NCBI RefSeq assembly: GCF_022701295.1 | Contig: NZ_CP033204.1 | Coordinates: forward strand, 3,810,501-3,874,500 | Source of the DNA: Sphingopyxis sp. YF1 | Lineage (GTDB): Bacteria; Pseudomonadota; Alphaproteobacteria; Sphingomonadales; Sphingomonadaceae | DNA: 64,000 nt | Reading direction: 5' to 3' | Part shown: piece by piece, positions 1 to 9,384 of the stretch | Position numbering within the stretch: the stretch's first letter is position 1 | Layout: every line of letters starts with the position of its first letter | Made by a program: the position numbers and the translations under genes | The notes under the pieces: generated by a model | The model's input: the letters and a program-made list of their open reading frames with translations, nothing else | Told to the model about the DNA's origin: nothing | The model's database searches: none

Positions 1-627
1 GCGCATGACGGCGCGATCCGCGGCTTCATCCTCGAAAAGGGCATGAAGGGTCTGTCGGCGCCGAAGATCGAGGGCAAGGTGTCCTTGCGCGCCTCGATCA
101 CCGGCGAGATCGTGATGGACGGGGTCGAGGTCGGCGAGGATGCGCTGTTGCCGCACGTCTCGGGGCTCAAGGGGCCCTTCGGCTGCCTCAACCGTGCGCG
201 CTACGGCATCGGCTGGGGCGCGATGGGCGCGGCCGAATTCTGCTACGAGGCGGCGCGCAATTACACGCTCGAGCGCAAGCAGTTCGGACGTCCGCTCGCG
301 GCGAACCAGATCGTGCAATTGAAGCTCGCCAACATGCTCACCGAAATCGCGCTGGGGCTGCAGACCGCGCTGCGCGTCGGCCGGCTGATCGACGAGGGCC
401 ATGTCGCGCCCGACATGATCAGCCTGCTCAAGCGCAACAATTGCGGCAAGGCGCTCGACATCGCGCGGGTGGCGCGCGACATGCACGGCGGCAACGGCAT
501 TTCGGCCGACTATCATGTCATCCGCCACGCGGTGAACCTCGAGACGGTGAACACCTATGAGGGCACGCACGACGTCCATGCGCTGATCCTCGGCCGTGCG
601 ATCACCGGCATTTCGGCCTTTGCCTGA
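1..627 (+). CDS. gcdH: Glutaryl-CoA dehydrogenase, 5'-truncated by the window edge
   Basis: The reading frame is open from base 1, so the N-terminal half lies outside the window; about 208 C-terminal residues are visible. Acyl-CoA dehydrogenases of this type oxidise and decarboxylate glutaryl-CoA to crotonyl-CoA with FAD, in the cytoplasm, in lysine, hydroxylysine and tryptophan breakdown. Supporting motifs are [17 protein letters not shown] (helical C-terminal domain), the substrate-proximal [13 protein letters not shown], and [20 protein letters not shown] near the end, whose Glu in YEGTHD aligns with the family's catalytic base. That last block is more typical of glutaryl-CoA dehydrogenase than of short- or medium-chain enzymes. 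The next gene, a CaiB-type CoA-transferase, overlaps or abuts the stop, which fits a glutarate activation/oxidation pair. Specificity is inferred from family resemblance and context. Confidence 0.88.
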   Translation, partial: AHDGAIRGFILEKGMKGLSAPKIEGKVSLRASITGEIVMDGVEVGEDALLPHVSGLKGPFGCLNRARYGIGWGAMGAAEFCYEAARNYTLERKQFGRPLAANQIVQLKLANMLTEIALGLQTALRVGRLIDEGHVAPDMISLLKRNNCGKALDIARVARDMHGGNGISADYHVIRHAVNLETVNTYEGTHDVHALILGRAITGISAFA

Positions 628-1747
628 CCCGAAGCCGCTGGCGGGCATCCGCGTCGTCGAACTGGCGCGGGTGCTTGCGGGTCCCTGGTGCGGACAATTG
701 CTCGCCGATCTTGGCGCCGAGGTTGTCAAGGTCGAGCGTCCGGGCGCCGGCGACGACACGCGACTGTGGGGGCCGCCCTTCATCGAGGGCGCCGACGGCG
801 AAAATCTGGGCGCGGCCTATTATCACAGCACCAACCGCGGCAAGTCGGGGGTGGCGATCGACATTGCGACCGCCGCGGGACAGGCCGAGGTGCGCGCGCT
901 GATCGCCGGGGCCGATGTGGTGATCGAGAATTACAAGCTTGGCGGGCTCGCCAAATACGGGCTCGACCCCGCGACGTTGCGTGCCGATTTCCCGACGCTG
1001 ATCGTCTGCTCGATCACGGGGTTCGGGCAGACCGGCCCCTATGCGCACCGCGCGGGCTATGATTTCATCATCCAGGCGATGGGCGGCGCGATGTCGCTGA
1101 CCGGCGAGCCCGACGGTGCGCCGCAAAAGGCGGGCGTCGCCTACGCCGATATCTTCACGGGGATGTATTCGGCGGTCGCGATCCTCGCCGCGTTGCGACG
1201 CCGTGACGTCACCGGCGCCGGCGCGCATATCGACATGGCGCTGCTCGATTGCCAGGTCGGGGTGCTCGCCAACCAGGCCGCCAATTATCTGGCGAGCGGG
1301 GTGTCGCCGAAGCGCATGGGCAATGGCCATGCCAATGTCGTCCCCTATCAGGCCTTTGCGACCGCCGACGGCCAGCTGGTGATCGCGGTCGGCAACGACG
1401 GGCAGTTCAGGAAGCTGTGCGCGGTGCTCGGCGAGGCCGGCTGGGCCGACGAAGCCCGCTTTGCGACCAATGCGGCGCGGCTCGCGAACCGCACCGAGCT
1501 GATCCCGCTGCTCGCGGCGAAGATCGCGGGCTGGGACGCGCAGACCTTGTCGCTCGCGCTCGAGGCCGAGGATGTTCCCGCGGGGCCGATCAACGACCTC
1601 GCCGGGGTATTCGCCGACCCGCAGGTGATCGCGCGCGGCCTGCGCTTCCGCCCCGAGGGCGCGTTCGTCGATGGCGTGGCGAGCCCGATCGTGATCGATG
1701 GCGAACGCATGGTCGCGCGGGGCGGTGCGCCGGTGCTGGGCGGGTGA
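620..1747 (+). CDS. CaiB/BaiF family CoA-transferase (probable glutarate/succinyl-CoA transferase)
   Basis: Class III CoA-transferase of about 375 residues, the usual length. The N-terminus reads [20 protein letters not shown], the typical CoA-binding start, and the segment around [14 protein letters not shown] carries the conserved Asp that forms the acyl anhydride/CoA thioester intermediate in the family. No ATG is available. I chose TTG at 620, giving a protein that starts L(M)[10 protein letters not shown] as homologues do; a GTG at 596 is also in frame and would overlap gcdH by 32 bp. Translational coupling to gcdH suggests that it transfers CoA to glutarate, feeding the dehydrogenase, as in SUGCT-type enzymes; this substrate is inferred from context. 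The C-terminal end is ordinary and no truncation is seen. Confidence 0.87.
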   Translation: MPDPKPLAGIRVVELARVLAGPWCGQLLADLGAEVVKVERPGAGDDTRLWGPPFIEGADGENLGAAYYHSTNRGKSGVAIDIATAAGQAEVRALIAGADVVIENYKLGGLAKYGLDPATLRADFPTLIVCSITGFGQTGPYAHRAGYDFIIQAMGGAMSLTGEPDGAPQKAGVAYADIFTGMYSAVAILAALRRRDVTGAGAHIDMALLDCQVGVLANQAANYLASGVSPKRMGNGHANVVPYQAFATADGQLVIAVGNDGQFRKLCAVLGEAGWADEARFATNAARLANRTELIPLLAAKIAGWDAQTLSLALEAEDVPAGPINDLAGVFADPQVIARGLRFRPEGAFVDGVASPIVIDGERMVARGGAPVLGG

Positions 1748-1755
1748 AGAGCCGG

Positions 1756-2181
1756 TCAGCCGGACTGTGCTTCGCGAAACGCCTTCAATATTCTCGCCTG
1801 TTCGCCCTGCGGCGCGATGTGGATGAGTATAAGCTGTTCAAGCACGATGTCGGGATGTGAGGCGGCGTAGCCGGCGAACCAGAGAACCTCGGAAAGTGGT
1901 TCCTTGTCGTGCCAAGTGGTCATGACGAAAGGGGCGTCGGGACTGTTACCGTAGTCGAACTGTTCGAGACTGGCCCAATCCACGCTGTCGTCCCAGAGGG
2001 TACATTCGTGCCCCCATGCCATCATGTATCGGCATCCGCTTTCCACGAGCCATGTGCTGGTCAGGTCACGCCATTCGGGGGTTACCGGCATCTCGATGAT
2101 CACCACGGCCTTGAATGGGTGCGCGGGGAGTAGGGGCAATTCCCCGCCAGCGGACAGATGGATATATCGAGGATCGCTCAT
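1756..2181 (-). CDS. Small conserved hypothetical protein (DUF7684-like)
   Basis: A 141-residue cytoplasmic protein with no signal peptide or membrane segment. It is rich in aromatic and acidic residues, with the block SGCRYMMAWGHECTLWDDSV near the middle, which I associate with the DUF7684 family of uncharacterised proteins; that memory-based assignment is tentative. The start ATG at 2181 is followed by a plausible folded protein, and its third-position GC is a little lower than in the neighbours (TAC, TGG and AAG-rich stretches). It stands alone: the left neighbour is convergent and the right neighbour is a TonB receptor on the same strand whose terminator lies between the two. No function can be assigned; proteins of this type sometimes sit in accessory loci, but nothing here shows that. 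Confidence 0.7.
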   Translation of the reverse strand: MSDPRYIHLSAGGELPLLPAHPFKAVVIIEMPVTPEWRDLTSTWLVESGCRYMMAWGHECTLWDDSVDWASLEQFDYGNSPDAPFVMTTWHDKEPLSEVLWFAGYAASHPDIVLEQLILIHIAPQGEQARILKAFREAQSG

Positions 2182-2216
2182 GACCTGACCCTATCAGGGT
2201 GACCACACAAAGAAAA

Positions 2217-2240
2217 AGGGGCGCTGTCGCCAGCGCCCCT
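2217..2240 (-). terminator. Rho-independent terminator of the TonB-receptor gene
   Basis: A perfect 10-bp stem, AGGGGCGCTG pairing with CAGCGCCCCT around a 4-nt loop, is followed on the minus strand by a run TTTTTCTTT. It lies 28 bp past the receptor stop codon and in the right orientation. Confidence 0.85.
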
Positions 2241-2267
2241 CTCCCCCCTTTTTCGATAAATTCCCGG

Positions 2268-4643
2268 TCAGAACTTCACCGTCCCCGTGACGAACACCTG
2301 CCGCGGGTTGCCGTAGAAGACCGTCGCGACGCCTTCGCGGCCGAGCGACGGGGTCGGCAGGCCGCTGGCGTTGGTGACGGGCAGGCCGGTCGCCGGGTTG
2401 ACGACGAGGAACTGGTAGCCCGAGGTCTTGTAGCGCTTGTCGAGGATGTTCTTGCCGTGGACGCCGATCGAATAGCGGTCGCCGCCGAAGCTGTAGACGA
2501 GGCTGGCGTCCCACAAAGCATAGCCCTTCTGGTCGAGATAGGGGCTGGGATATTCGAACTGCTGCGTCTTGCTGCGATACGAGAGGGTGGTCGAGAAGTT
2601 GACGTCGCCGTCGCCGACCGGAACCAGCGCGCCGAGCGTGCCCGAAGCGGTCCAGCTCGGCGTGTTCTGGATGTCGGTGATGTCCGAGACGTCGGTGCCG
2701 AGGTTGCCGATGAACTCGTCGTACTGCGCGTCGATATAGCCGAGCGTGCCCTGGAAGCTCATCCGCGATCCGGCGCCGGCGAAATCGTGCGCAAAGCGCG
2801 CCGAGGTTTCGAGTTCCAGCCCCTTGAAGGTTGCCGAGGCGGCGTTGGTGGTGACGCCCGAGAAGCCTTCGAAGATGCCGTCGTTGTTCGCGTCGATGCC
2901 GACCGAACCCGGAATCTGGACATTCTTGTAATCGGCGTAGAAGCCGGTCAGCGCGAAGTTGATGTTGCCGTCGGCGGTCGCGCCCTTGATCCCGGCTTCG
3001 TAGCTGTCGACCGTTTCGGGCTCGAACAGGAAGAAGTTGTATATCTCGTCATAGGCGAAGACGCCGTCGTTGTTGACGTCGATCGCGCGGACGTTGGCGC
3101 TGCCGCGCGGGTCGAAGCCGCCGCCCTTGAAGCCCTTCGAATAGGATGCGTAGATCATCAGGTCGTCGTGGACGTCATAGGAGATCGACGCGCGCGGGGT
3201 GAATTTCTTGAAGCGCGCCTTGCCGTTGAAATTGGTGATCGGCGCGCCGAGTGCCACCCCGGTGCCGCCGAATTCGGGGTCGGCACCGAACAGGCGGTTC
3301 TGCTTGAAGACGAAGCTGTCGCGCCGATCGACGGTGTAGCGGCCGCCGGCCGAGATGTGCAGCCGGTCGGTGACGTCGAAGGTGAAGTCGCCGAACACCG
3401 ACCAGGTGTCGGTGCGCACGTCGCCGATCGTCTGCTGCGCGAAGCCGGGCAGGCTGAGCAGCGTACCCGTGGTCGCGAGCAGCACGTCGAACTTGGTGTA
3501 GGCCTTGGCGTCGAGATAATAGAAGCCGACGAGCCCGTGCAGCCGGTCGCTGTCGTAGAGGAGCTGGAATTCCTGGCTCAGCTGTTCGTTGCGATAGACG
3601 GCGGGAACGTCGACGTCGACGCTCGCGAGGCTGTCGAAATCGATCGGGGTGTAGCTGGTGTCCTTGCGCCACGAGCTGATCGAGCGCAGCGTCAGATTGT
3701 CGCTGAGTTCGGCCGAAACATTCATCGCGAGGCCCCAGGCCTTGATGTCCTGCTTCGGATCGTTGAGCCCGGCGCGGGTGTCGTAGACGTCGTCGAGGAC
3801 GGGGGCGCCCGAGAGCAGGCCGGGGATCAGGCGGTGGCCGTTGCGCGGATCCGACTTGTCGCGGGTATAGTCGCCCGAGATGCGGATCAGCACCGGCGCG
3901 CCATAGCCGCCGAATTCGAGCGTGCCGCGGCCCGCCCACACATCCTTGTTGTAATTCTCGACCCCGGGCACGGTCAGGTTGTCGCCGAAGCCGCCGCGCG
4001 ACAGGCGTGCGACCGAACCGCCGATGCGGAGCATGTCGGTGACGGGGGCGCTGACCGTCAGCACGCCCTCGGCCTGGTCGTAGGTGCCATAGGTGGCGCG
4101 CGCCTTCAGGCTGAAGTCCTGCGGCAGCATCTTGGTGACATATTTGACCGCGCCGCCGATCGTGTTGCGGCCGTAGAGCGTGCCCTGCGGCCCGCGGAGC
4201 ACCTCGATCCGTTCGACGTCATAGATGTCGAGCACCGCGGCCTGCGGCCGGTTGAGATAGACGTCGTCGAGGTAGATGCCGACGCCCGCCTCGAAGCCCG
4301 GGACCGGATCCTGCTGGCCGACGCCGCGGATGAAGGCGCTGAGCGTCGAATTGGTTCCGCGCGAGGTTTCGAGCGTGGTGTTCGGGGTGATGTTGCCGAC
4401 GTCGGTGAGGTCGAGCGCGCCGCGCGCCTCGAGCGCGTCACCCGAGATCGCGCTCACCGCGATCGGCACGTCGAGCAGGCGTTCGTCGCGGCGCCGTGCG
4501 GTGACGATGATTTCCTCGCTGCCTTCATCGGCGCTCGCAGCGGGATCGCTGTCCTGTGCGAAGGCGGACGGGGCGAAGGCGAGCAGGCTCAGCGTGGTGG
4601 TGGCACAGACGGCACGGCGCAGGCGGCGGGCGAAAGGACGCAT
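2268..4643 (-). CDS. TonB-dependent receptor, OAR-like sphingomonad type
   Basis: About 791 residues, the usual size for an outer-membrane TonB-dependent receptor. A Sec signal peptide ending near AFAPSAFA|QDSDPA precedes a TonB-box-like EEIIVTARR. The plug domain follows, with IRGVGQQDPVPG, GVGIYLDDVYLNRP and the hallmark VERIEVLRGPQGTLYGRNTI, then a 22-stranded barrel ending in a C-terminal aromatic (VTGTVKF). ATG at 4643 is preferred over ATG 4649 because the GGGAG Shine-Dalgarno then sits 6 nt upstream. The substrate is unknown; such receptors in sphingomonads handle diverse hydrophobic or oligomeric nutrients. It is divergent from a TetR gene with inverted repeats between them, so TetR control is likely. 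It ends at its own terminator. Confidence 0.93.
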   Translation of the reverse strand: MRPFARRLRRAVCATTTLSLLAFAPSAFAQDSDPAASADEGSEEIIVTARRRDERLLDVPIAVSAISGDALEARGALDLTDVGNITPNTTLETSRGTNSTLSAFIRGVGQQDPVPGFEAGVGIYLDDVYLNRPQAAVLDIYDVERIEVLRGPQGTLYGRNTIGGAVKYVTKMLPQDFSLKARATYGTYDQAEGVLTVSAPVTDMLRIGGSVARLSRGGFGDNLTVPGVENYNKDVWAGRGTLEFGGYGAPVLIRISGDYTRDKSDPRNGHRLIPGLLSGAPVLDDVYDTRAGLNDPKQDIKAWGLAMNVSAELSDNLTLRSISSWRKDTSYTPIDFDSLASVDVDVPAVYRNEQLSQEFQLLYDSDRLHGLVGFYYLDAKAYTKFDVLLATTGTLLSLPGFAQQTIGDVRTDTWSVFGDFTFDVTDRLHISAGGRYTVDRRDSFVFKQNRLFGADPEFGGTGVALGAPITNFNGKARFKKFTPRASISYDVHDDLMIYASYSKGFKGGGFDPRGSANVRAIDVNNDGVFAYDEIYNFFLFEPETVDSYEAGIKGATADGNINFALTGFYADYKNVQIPGSVGIDANNDGIFEGFSGVTTNAASATFKGLELETSARFAHDFAGAGSRMSFQGTLGYIDAQYDEFIGNLGTDVSDITDIQNTPSWTASGTLGALVPVGDGDVNFSTTLSYRSKTQQFEYPSPYLDQKGYALWDASLVYSFGGDRYSIGVHGKNILDKRYKTSGYQFLVVNPATGLPVTNASGLPTPSLGREGVATVFYGNPRQVFVTGTVKF

Positions 4644-4742
4644 GATCATCTCCCATGTCGCGGGCGACCCCTCGCCGCCCCGTTATGAAATTCTTGGGCC
4701 CGGTCTTGCCAAGCCGCGCGCCGGTCAATAATGAAAGGTGAA

Positions 4743-4769
4743 CCAAGTTTCAACTTGGAATATGAAACT
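4743..4769. promoter_or_regulatory. Nested inverted repeats, candidate TetR operator
   Basis: Between the divergent receptor and TetR genes lie CCAAGTT-TC-AACTTGG (4743-4758) and, overlapping it, AGTTTCA with its complement TGAAACT (4763-4769). The position, about 100-130 bp from either start, suits an operator for the adjacent TetR protein. No binding data exist; this is inferred from symmetry and place. Confidence 0.5.
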
Positions 4770-4875
4770 GCTGTCTTTTGGTCGGCAGTGATGCGAAAAA
4801 GCCACGCTGGCCGCGGCGCGGTGCCCGTTTCGAGGGGTGCGTGCGGCGCCCGAAGCGGGGAGGACGGGAAGGCAG

Positions 4876-5511
4876 ATGATGGACCAGCCGCGCGTTGCGA
4901 TGCCCGATGCCGAGGCGGGCAATCCCGACAAGGTGCCGCGTACCGAGCGCGGGCGCCGGACGCTGCGTAAATTGCTCGACGCGGCGGCGGTCGAGTTCGG
5001 CGAGCGCGGCTTTCACGATGCCTCGATCAGCGGCATCACACGCCGCGCGGGGACCGCGCTCGGCAGCTTCTACACCTATTTCGATTCGAAGGATGCGATC
5101 TTCCGCGGGCTCGTCGCCGACATGTCGAACCGCGTGCGCGACCATGTCGCGCCGGCGATGGAAGGTGCGACCGGCGCGATCGACGCCGAGGGGAGGGCCC
5201 TTGCGGCCTTTCTTCAGTTCGCGCGCGCGCATCAGGAAATCTACCGGATCGTCGACGAGGCCGAATTCGTCGATCCCGACAGTTTCCGTGCCCATTATGC
5301 GACCACCGCCGAGCGCATCGCGGCGCGATTGCAGGCGGGCGGCGCCGGCGGCGAGTTGCGCGACGGCCTGGGCGAGGTCGAGGCGTGGGCGATCATGGGA
5401 ATGAACGTGTTTCTGGGGCTGCGCTTCGGCGTGTGGGATACCGAGGACGATGTCGCCGCTGTTGCGGCGCGCGCCAATGCGCTGATCGCCGACGGAATCC
5501 GGAAGCGCTGA
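4876..5511 (+). CDS. TetR/AcrR family transcriptional regulator
   Basis: About 211 residues. An N-terminal helix-turn-helix spans roughly residues 20-65: RRTLRKLLDAAAVEFGERGF, then DASISGITRRAG and the recognition-helix-following GSFYTYFDSKDAIFRGL, the classic TetR signature. The C-terminal helical ligand domain shows no clear specificity. ATG 4876 (or 4879) is chosen because GGGAAGG lies about 5-10 nt upstream; the longer frame from 4837 lacks a good ribosome site. It is divergent from the TonB receptor gene, with symmetrical repeats in the gap, so it probably represses the receptor and itself and responds to a metabolite taken up by it. The ligand is unknown. Confidence 0.9.
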   Translation: MMDQPRVAMPDAEAGNPDKVPRTERGRRTLRKLLDAAAVEFGERGFHDASISGITRRAGTALGSFYTYFDSKDAIFRGLVADMSNRVRDHVAPAMEGATGAIDAEGRALAAFLQFARAHQEIYRIVDEAEFVDPDSFRAHYATTAERIAARLQAGGAGGELRDGLGEVEAWAIMGMNVFLGLRFGVWDTEDDVAAVAARANALIADGIRKR

Positions 5512-5515
5512 CGAT

Positions 5516-5543
5516 CCCCCGTCCCGTTGACGCGCGACGGGGG
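5516..5543. terminator. GC-rich hairpin between convergent genes
   Basis: CCCCCGTC pairs with GACGGGGG across a 12-nt loop in the 42-bp gap between the ends of the TetR gene and metW. No T-run follows on either strand, so it may simply block 3' decay or help stop both transcripts. Confidence 0.35.
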
Positions 5544-5553
5544 AGGGCTGCGG

Positions 5554-6141
5554 CTATGCCCGCCGGATCAGGAAGATCGCATGTTCGGCGCGCCAGCTGG
5601 CGGCGGCGTCGCTGGTCGGCTTGTCGCCCGACAGATACCAGGCTCCCTCGACTCCGATGCCCTTGTCGCGCAGCAGGTCGCGGAAATCGCTGACGGCGAC
5701 GTGGTGGATGTTCGGGGTCTCGTACCAGGCGACGGGCAGTAGGCGCGTCACCGGCATGCGCCCGCCCCACAGCAGGGCAAGCCGCACCCGCCAGTGGGCG
5801 AAATTGGGGAAGCTGACGAAGGCGCGCGGCGCGATGCGCAGCAGTTCGTCGACCACCAGGTCGGGGCGCTCGGTGGTCTGGAGCGTCTGCGACAGGATCG
5901 CATAGTCGAAGGCATCGTCGGGATAGTCGGCGAGGTCGTGGTTCGCGTCGCCCTGCACCACCGACTGGCCGCGCGCGATCGCCGCGGTGACGTTGGCGGG
6001 ATCGATTTCGAGCCCGCGCGCATCGACGCCGCGCGCCTGCAACGCCTCGATCAGTTCGCCATCGCCGCAGCCGACGTCGAGGATGCGCGCACCCGGTGGC
6101 ACCGCGCCGGCGATGATCGCGAGGTCGGGACGCAGCGCCAT
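5554..6141 (-). CDS. metW: Methionine biosynthesis protein MetW
   Basis: 195 residues, the normal size. A class I SAM-dependent methyltransferase-like fold is visible: motif I is [15 protein letters not shown], followed by GLEIDPANV, the acidic loop [14 protein letters not shown], and the MetW-typical [23 protein letters not shown] and [11 protein letters not shown]. In proteobacteria MetW partners MetX in homoserine O-acyl transfer for methionine synthesis; the exact role of the methyltransferase fold is not settled. The start ATG at 6141 shares one base with the metX stop (TGATG), so the two are translationally coupled, the standard arrangement in alphaproteobacteria. Confidence 0.94.
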   Translation of the reverse strand: MALRPDLAIIAGAVPPGARILDVGCGDGELIEALQARGVDARGLEIDPANVTAAIARGQSVVQGDANHDLADYPDDAFDYAILSQTLQTTERPDLVVDELLRIAPRAFVSFPNFAHWRVRLALLWGGRMPVTRLLPVAWYETPNIHHVAVSDFRDLLRDKGIGVEGAWYLSGDKPTSDAAASWRAEHAIFLIRRA

Positions 6142-7262
6142 CAAAAGCCTCCGCCGAGCGCGCCCGCGACGATGCGGTCGAGCGCGGGCACGTCGAGAAG
6201 GAAGCTGTCGTGGCCGAAGGGCGCCGAAAGCTCGACGAAGCTCGCGGCGGCGCCGACGCTTTGCAGCGCCTGGACGATGCGGCGCGATTCGGCGGTCGGA
6301 TAGAGCCAGTCGGTGTCGAAACTGACGAGCGTGAAGCGCACGTCCCTGGCGTCCGCGAACGCGCCCGCGAGGCGGCCGTCGTGCGGCTCGGCGAGATCGA
6401 AATAGTCCATCGCGCGGGTGATGTAGAGATAGGCGTTGGCATCGAACCGATCGGTGAAGGCCAGCCCCTGATGCCGCAGATAAGATTCGATCTGGAAATC
6501 TGCGTCGAACCCGAAGCTCTTGATGTCGCGCGCCTGCAGGCGGCGGCCGAATTTCTCGGTCAGCCCTTCTTCGGACAGATAGGTGATGTGCGCCGCCATG
6601 CGCGCGACCGCGAGTCCTTTCGTGGGCGCGCGCGCGCTGCCGTAATATTGGCCGTCCTGCCAGTCGGGATCGGCCATGATCGCCTGTCGGCCGACCTCGT
6701 GAAAGGCGATGTTCTGCGCCGAATGGCGCGCTGCGCTGGCGATCACGACGGCCGACTTGAGGCGTTCGGGATAGTGCGCGGCCCAGGCGAGCGTCTGCAT
6801 CCCGCCCATCGAGCCGCCGACCACCGCGTGCAGCCGGTCGATGCCGAGATGGTCGAGCAGCATCGCCTGCGCGCGCACCATGTCGGCGATGGTGATCACC
6901 GGGAAGGCCATGCCGAGCGGGACGCCGCTCGCCGGATCGGGAGTCGCGGGGCCGCTCGACCCCATGCAGCTGCCGAGCACATTGGCGCAGATGATGTGGA
7001 ACCGGTCGGTGTCGATCGGCTTGCCGGGGCCGACCATGCGCGCCCACCAGCCGGGCTTGCCCGTCCCCGGATGGTCGCTCGCGACATATTGGTCGCCGGT
7101 GAGCGCGTGGCAGATCAGCACCGCGTTCGACCGGTCGGCGTTGAGCGCGCCATAGCTTTGCCAGGCGATCGTCACCGACGGCAGCACCTGTCCGCTGTCG
7201 AGCGGCAGCGGTTTCGCGATCGTCACGCCCTGGTGCTGAATCTGGTGGAGCAGGCTCGCCAT
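6141..7262 (-). CDS. metX: Homoserine O-acetyltransferase
   Basis: 373 residues, typical for MetX. It transfers an acetyl (or succinyl) group to L-homoserine, the first committed step of methionine synthesis in the cytoplasm. It has an alpha/beta-hydrolase fold: the nucleophile is Ser151 in [15 protein letters not shown], the oxyanion region is [15 protein letters not shown], and the Asp/His pair lies in [10 protein letters not shown] and FGHDSFLLD. The N-terminal [20 protein letters not shown] is family-typical. It is first in a two-gene unit with metW and divergent from hisC across a 78-bp gap. I see no SAM riboswitch in that short gap. Acetyl versus succinyl preference cannot be read from what I can align here. 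Confidence 0.95.
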   Translation of the reverse strand: MASLLHQIQHQGVTIAKPLPLDSGQVLPSVTIAWQSYGALNADRSNAVLICHALTGDQYVASDHPGTGKPGWWARMVGPGKPIDTDRFHIICANVLGSCMGSSGPATPDPASGVPLGMAFPVITIADMVRAQAMLLDHLGIDRLHAVVGGSMGGMQTLAWAAHYPERLKSAVVIASAARHSAQNIAFHEVGRQAIMADPDWQDGQYYGSARAPTKGLAVARMAAHITYLSEEGLTEKFGRRLQARDIKSFGFDADFQIESYLRHQGLAFTDRFDANAYLYITRAMDYFDLAEPHDGRLAGAFADARDVRFTLVSFDTDWLYPTAESRRIVQALQSVGAAASFVELSAPFGHDSFLLDVPALDRIVAGALGGGF

Positions 7263-7272
7263 GATCGCGCGG

Positions 7273-7300
7273 GGCTAAGCGCGCGGGCGGGGGCTGTCAA
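7273..7300 (-). promoter_or_regulatory. metX: Possible metX promoter
   Basis: On the minus strand a perfect TTGACA (7300-7295) is followed 16 nt later by TTAGCC as a weak -10. This would start transcription only a few bases before the metX ATG, giving a near-leaderless message. Speculative. Confidence 0.28.
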
Positions 7301-7340
7301 CGTGCTGGACTCGGGCCGCGCAGCCGCTAAACGGCGCGGC

Positions 7341-8456
7341 ATGACCGACGCGACCCCGACCCTCACCCCGAAGCCGTGGATCAGCGGCATCGCTCCCTAT
7401 GTTCCCGGCAAGTCGGCAGGCGCCGATGGCCGACCGCTGATCAAACTGAGCGCAAACGAAAATCCGCTCGGCACGGGCGAAAAGGCGCGGGCGGCCTTTG
7501 CCGCGGCGCAGGGCGCCCCCGACGCCCTGTCGCGCTACCCCGATCCGGGTGCCAACGAGCTGCGCGAGACGATCGCCGCGAAGTTCGGGCTCGATCCCGC
7601 GCGGGTGATCTGCGGCAACGGGTCGGACGAACTGCTCCACCTTGCAGCGGGCGCCTATGCCGGGGCGGGGGACGAGATTCTCTATGTGCGCTATGGCTTC
7701 GCGGTGTACGAGATCGCGGCGCGCCGCGTCGGCGCGGTGCCGGTTGAGGCTGACGACAAGGATTATGCGACCGACGTCGATGCCTTGCTCGCGGCGGTGA
7801 CCGAGCGGACGCGCGTCGTCTATCTCGCCAATCCGAACAATCCGACCGGCACGCTCGCAACGCGCGCGGAGGTCCAGCGGCTCTACGCCGGGCTGCCGAA
7901 GAATGTGCTGTTCGTGATCGATCAGGCCTATAGCGAATATCTGTCGGCGGCCGAGGATGACGGCGGGCTCGAGCTCGCCAAGACCGAGCCCAATGTTTTC
8001 GTCACGCGCACCTTTTCGAAGATCCACGGCCTTGCCGCCGAGCGCATCGGCTGGGGCTATGCCAGCGCCGAGGTGATTTCGGCGCTGCACCGCATCCGCC
8101 TGCCGTTCAACGTCACCCGCGCCGGACAGGCGGCGGCGGTCGCGGCGCTCGGCGACGAGGCATTCGTCGCAAGCAGCCGCGAGCATAATGCCAGGTGGCG
8201 CGCCTGGCTGACGGGCGAAATCGAAAGCCTCGGCAACCATGGCCTGCGCGTCGTGCCGTCGGCGTGCAATTTCCTGCTCGTGCTGTTCGAGGGCGCGGTG
8301 AGTGCCGAGACGGTCTACAACCGGCTGATGGATGCAGGCTATATCGTGCGCTGGCTGCCGGGGCAGGGGCTGCCGGGCGCGCTGCGCATGACGATCGGCA
8401 CCGAAGACGAGACGCGCGGGCTCGCCGCGGCGATCCGCGCCGCGGTCGAAGGCTGA
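7341..8456 (+). CDS. hisC: Histidinol-phosphate aminotransferase
   Basis: 371 residues, a fold-type I PLP aminotransferase of the HisC family. It converts imidazole acetol phosphate and glutamate to histidinol phosphate; in many bacteria it also aminates prephenate or aryl-pyruvates. Visible motifs are [11 protein letters not shown] (substrate-gating loop), [39 protein letters not shown] and the Schiff-base lysine K227 in [19 protein letters not shown]. The start ATG at 7341 follows the conserved N-terminus; upstream in-frame sequence is antisense to metX and is not used. It overlaps the next gene, a prephenate dehydrogenase, by one base (TGATG), hinting at a role in tyrosine/phenylalanine transamination as well as histidine synthesis. 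Confidence 0.93.
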   Translation: MTDATPTLTPKPWISGIAPYVPGKSAGADGRPLIKLSANENPLGTGEKARAAFAAAQGAPDALSRYPDPGANELRETIAAKFGLDPARVICGNGSDELLHLAAGAYAGAGDEILYVRYGFAVYEIAARRVGAVPVEADDKDYATDVDALLAAVTERTRVVYLANPNNPTGTLATRAEVQRLYAGLPKNVLFVIDQAYSEYLSAAEDDGGLELAKTEPNVFVTRTFSKIHGLAAERIGWGYASAEVISALHRIRLPFNVTRAGQAAAVAALGDEAFVASSREHNARWRAWLTGEIESLGNHGLRVVPSACNFLLVLFEGAVSAETVYNRLMDAGYIVRWLPGQGLPGALRMTIGTEDETRGLAAAIRAAVEG

Positions 8457-9358
8457 TGGCAATAGAAAAGGTTGCCGTTGTCGGGCTGGGGCTGATCGGC
8501 TCGTCGCTCGCACGTGCGATTGCCGAGCGCATGCCCCTGGTGACGGTGACCGGGCATGACGCCAGCGCCGCGGTACGCGACGAGGCGCGCGCGCTGGGGC
8601 TGTGCGATGCCATCGTCGACGATGCGGTCGAAGCCGTCGCCGGGGCCGATCTGGTGATCCTCGCGGTGCCGGTCGGGCGCATGGCCGACGCGGCGCGCGC
8701 CATGGCGCCGGGGCTCAAGGCCGACGCGATCATTTCGGACGTCGGTTCGTCGAAGACCAGCGTCGCCGAGGCGCTGGCGAAGGCGCTCCCCGATCATGCC
8801 GTCATTCCGGCGCACCCGGTCGCCGGGACCGAGAACAGCGGGCCGGCGGCCGGTTTTGCGAGCCTGTTCGAAGGGCGCTGGTGCATCGTCACCCCCGGCG
8901 CGGGGGCGTCCGAAGACGCGGTCGCCGCGCTGTCCGCCTTTTGGGAGGCGCTCGGCGCGCGGGTCGACGTCATGGACGCCGCGCATCACGACATGGTGCT
9001 CGCGGTGACGAGCCATTTGCCGCACCTGATCGCCTATACGATCGTCGGCACCGCGAGCGAACTTGAGGAAGTGACCGAGAGCGAGGTTATCAAATATTCG
9101 GCGGGCGGTTTCCGCGACTTCACGCGTATCGCCGCGAGCGACCCGGTGATGTGGCGCGACGTGTTTCTCGCCAACAAGGATGCGGTGCTCGCGACCTTGC
9201 AGCGTTTCAATGAGGATCTGACCGTGCTCCAGCAGGCGATCCGCCGTGGCGACGGCGCCAAGCTCGAGGACTGGTTCACGCGCACGCGCACGATCCGTCG
9301 CTCGATCATCGAGCAGGGACAGGACGATGCCGCGCCCGATTTCGGCCGCAAGCACTAA
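8456..9358 (+). CDS. tyrA: Prephenate/arogenate (cyclohexadienyl) dehydrogenase
   Basis: 300 residues. An N-terminal NAD(P)-binding Rossmann domain is seen at VAVVGLGLIGSSLARAI, followed by the TyrA signature blocks DVGSSKTSV, PAHPVAGTENSGP and the C-terminal helical dimer domain containing HHDMVLAVTSHLPHLIAYTI with conserved histidines, GGFRDFTRIAASDPVMWRD. It oxidatively decarboxylates prephenate or arogenate in tyrosine synthesis. No ACT or chorismate-mutase domain is fused, so feedback control would need the core domain. It is coupled to hisC by a TGATG overlap, an arrangement common in alphaproteobacteria and consistent with HisC supplying the transamination step. Prephenate versus arogenate preference is not determinable here. 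Confidence 0.93.
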   Translation: MAIEKVAVVGLGLIGSSLARAIAERMPLVTVTGHDASAAVRDEARALGLCDAIVDDAVEAVAGADLVILAVPVGRMADAARAMAPGLKADAIISDVGSSKTSVAEALAKALPDHAVIPAHPVAGTENSGPAAGFASLFEGRWCIVTPGAGASEDAVAALSAFWEALGARVDVMDAAHHDMVLAVTSHLPHLIAYTIVGTASELEEVTESEVIKYSAGGFRDFTRIAASDPVMWRDVFLANKDAVLATLQRFNEDLTVLQQAIRRGDGAKLEDWFTRTRTIRRSIIEQGQDDAAPDFGRKH

Positions 9359-9384
9359 GAGCGCGGAGCGGCCAGCGCAGCCCG

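Noticed and set aside
2199..4688. 829-residue open frame on the plus strand across the TonB receptor
   Set aside because: Antisense shadow of a high-GC coding region; Arg/Glu/Asp/Ala-rich, without domain motifs, while the minus strand gives a textbook receptor.
7263..7340. SAM-II riboswitch ahead of metX
   Set aside because: The 78-bp gap to hisC lacks the conserved SAM-II pseudoknot sequences.
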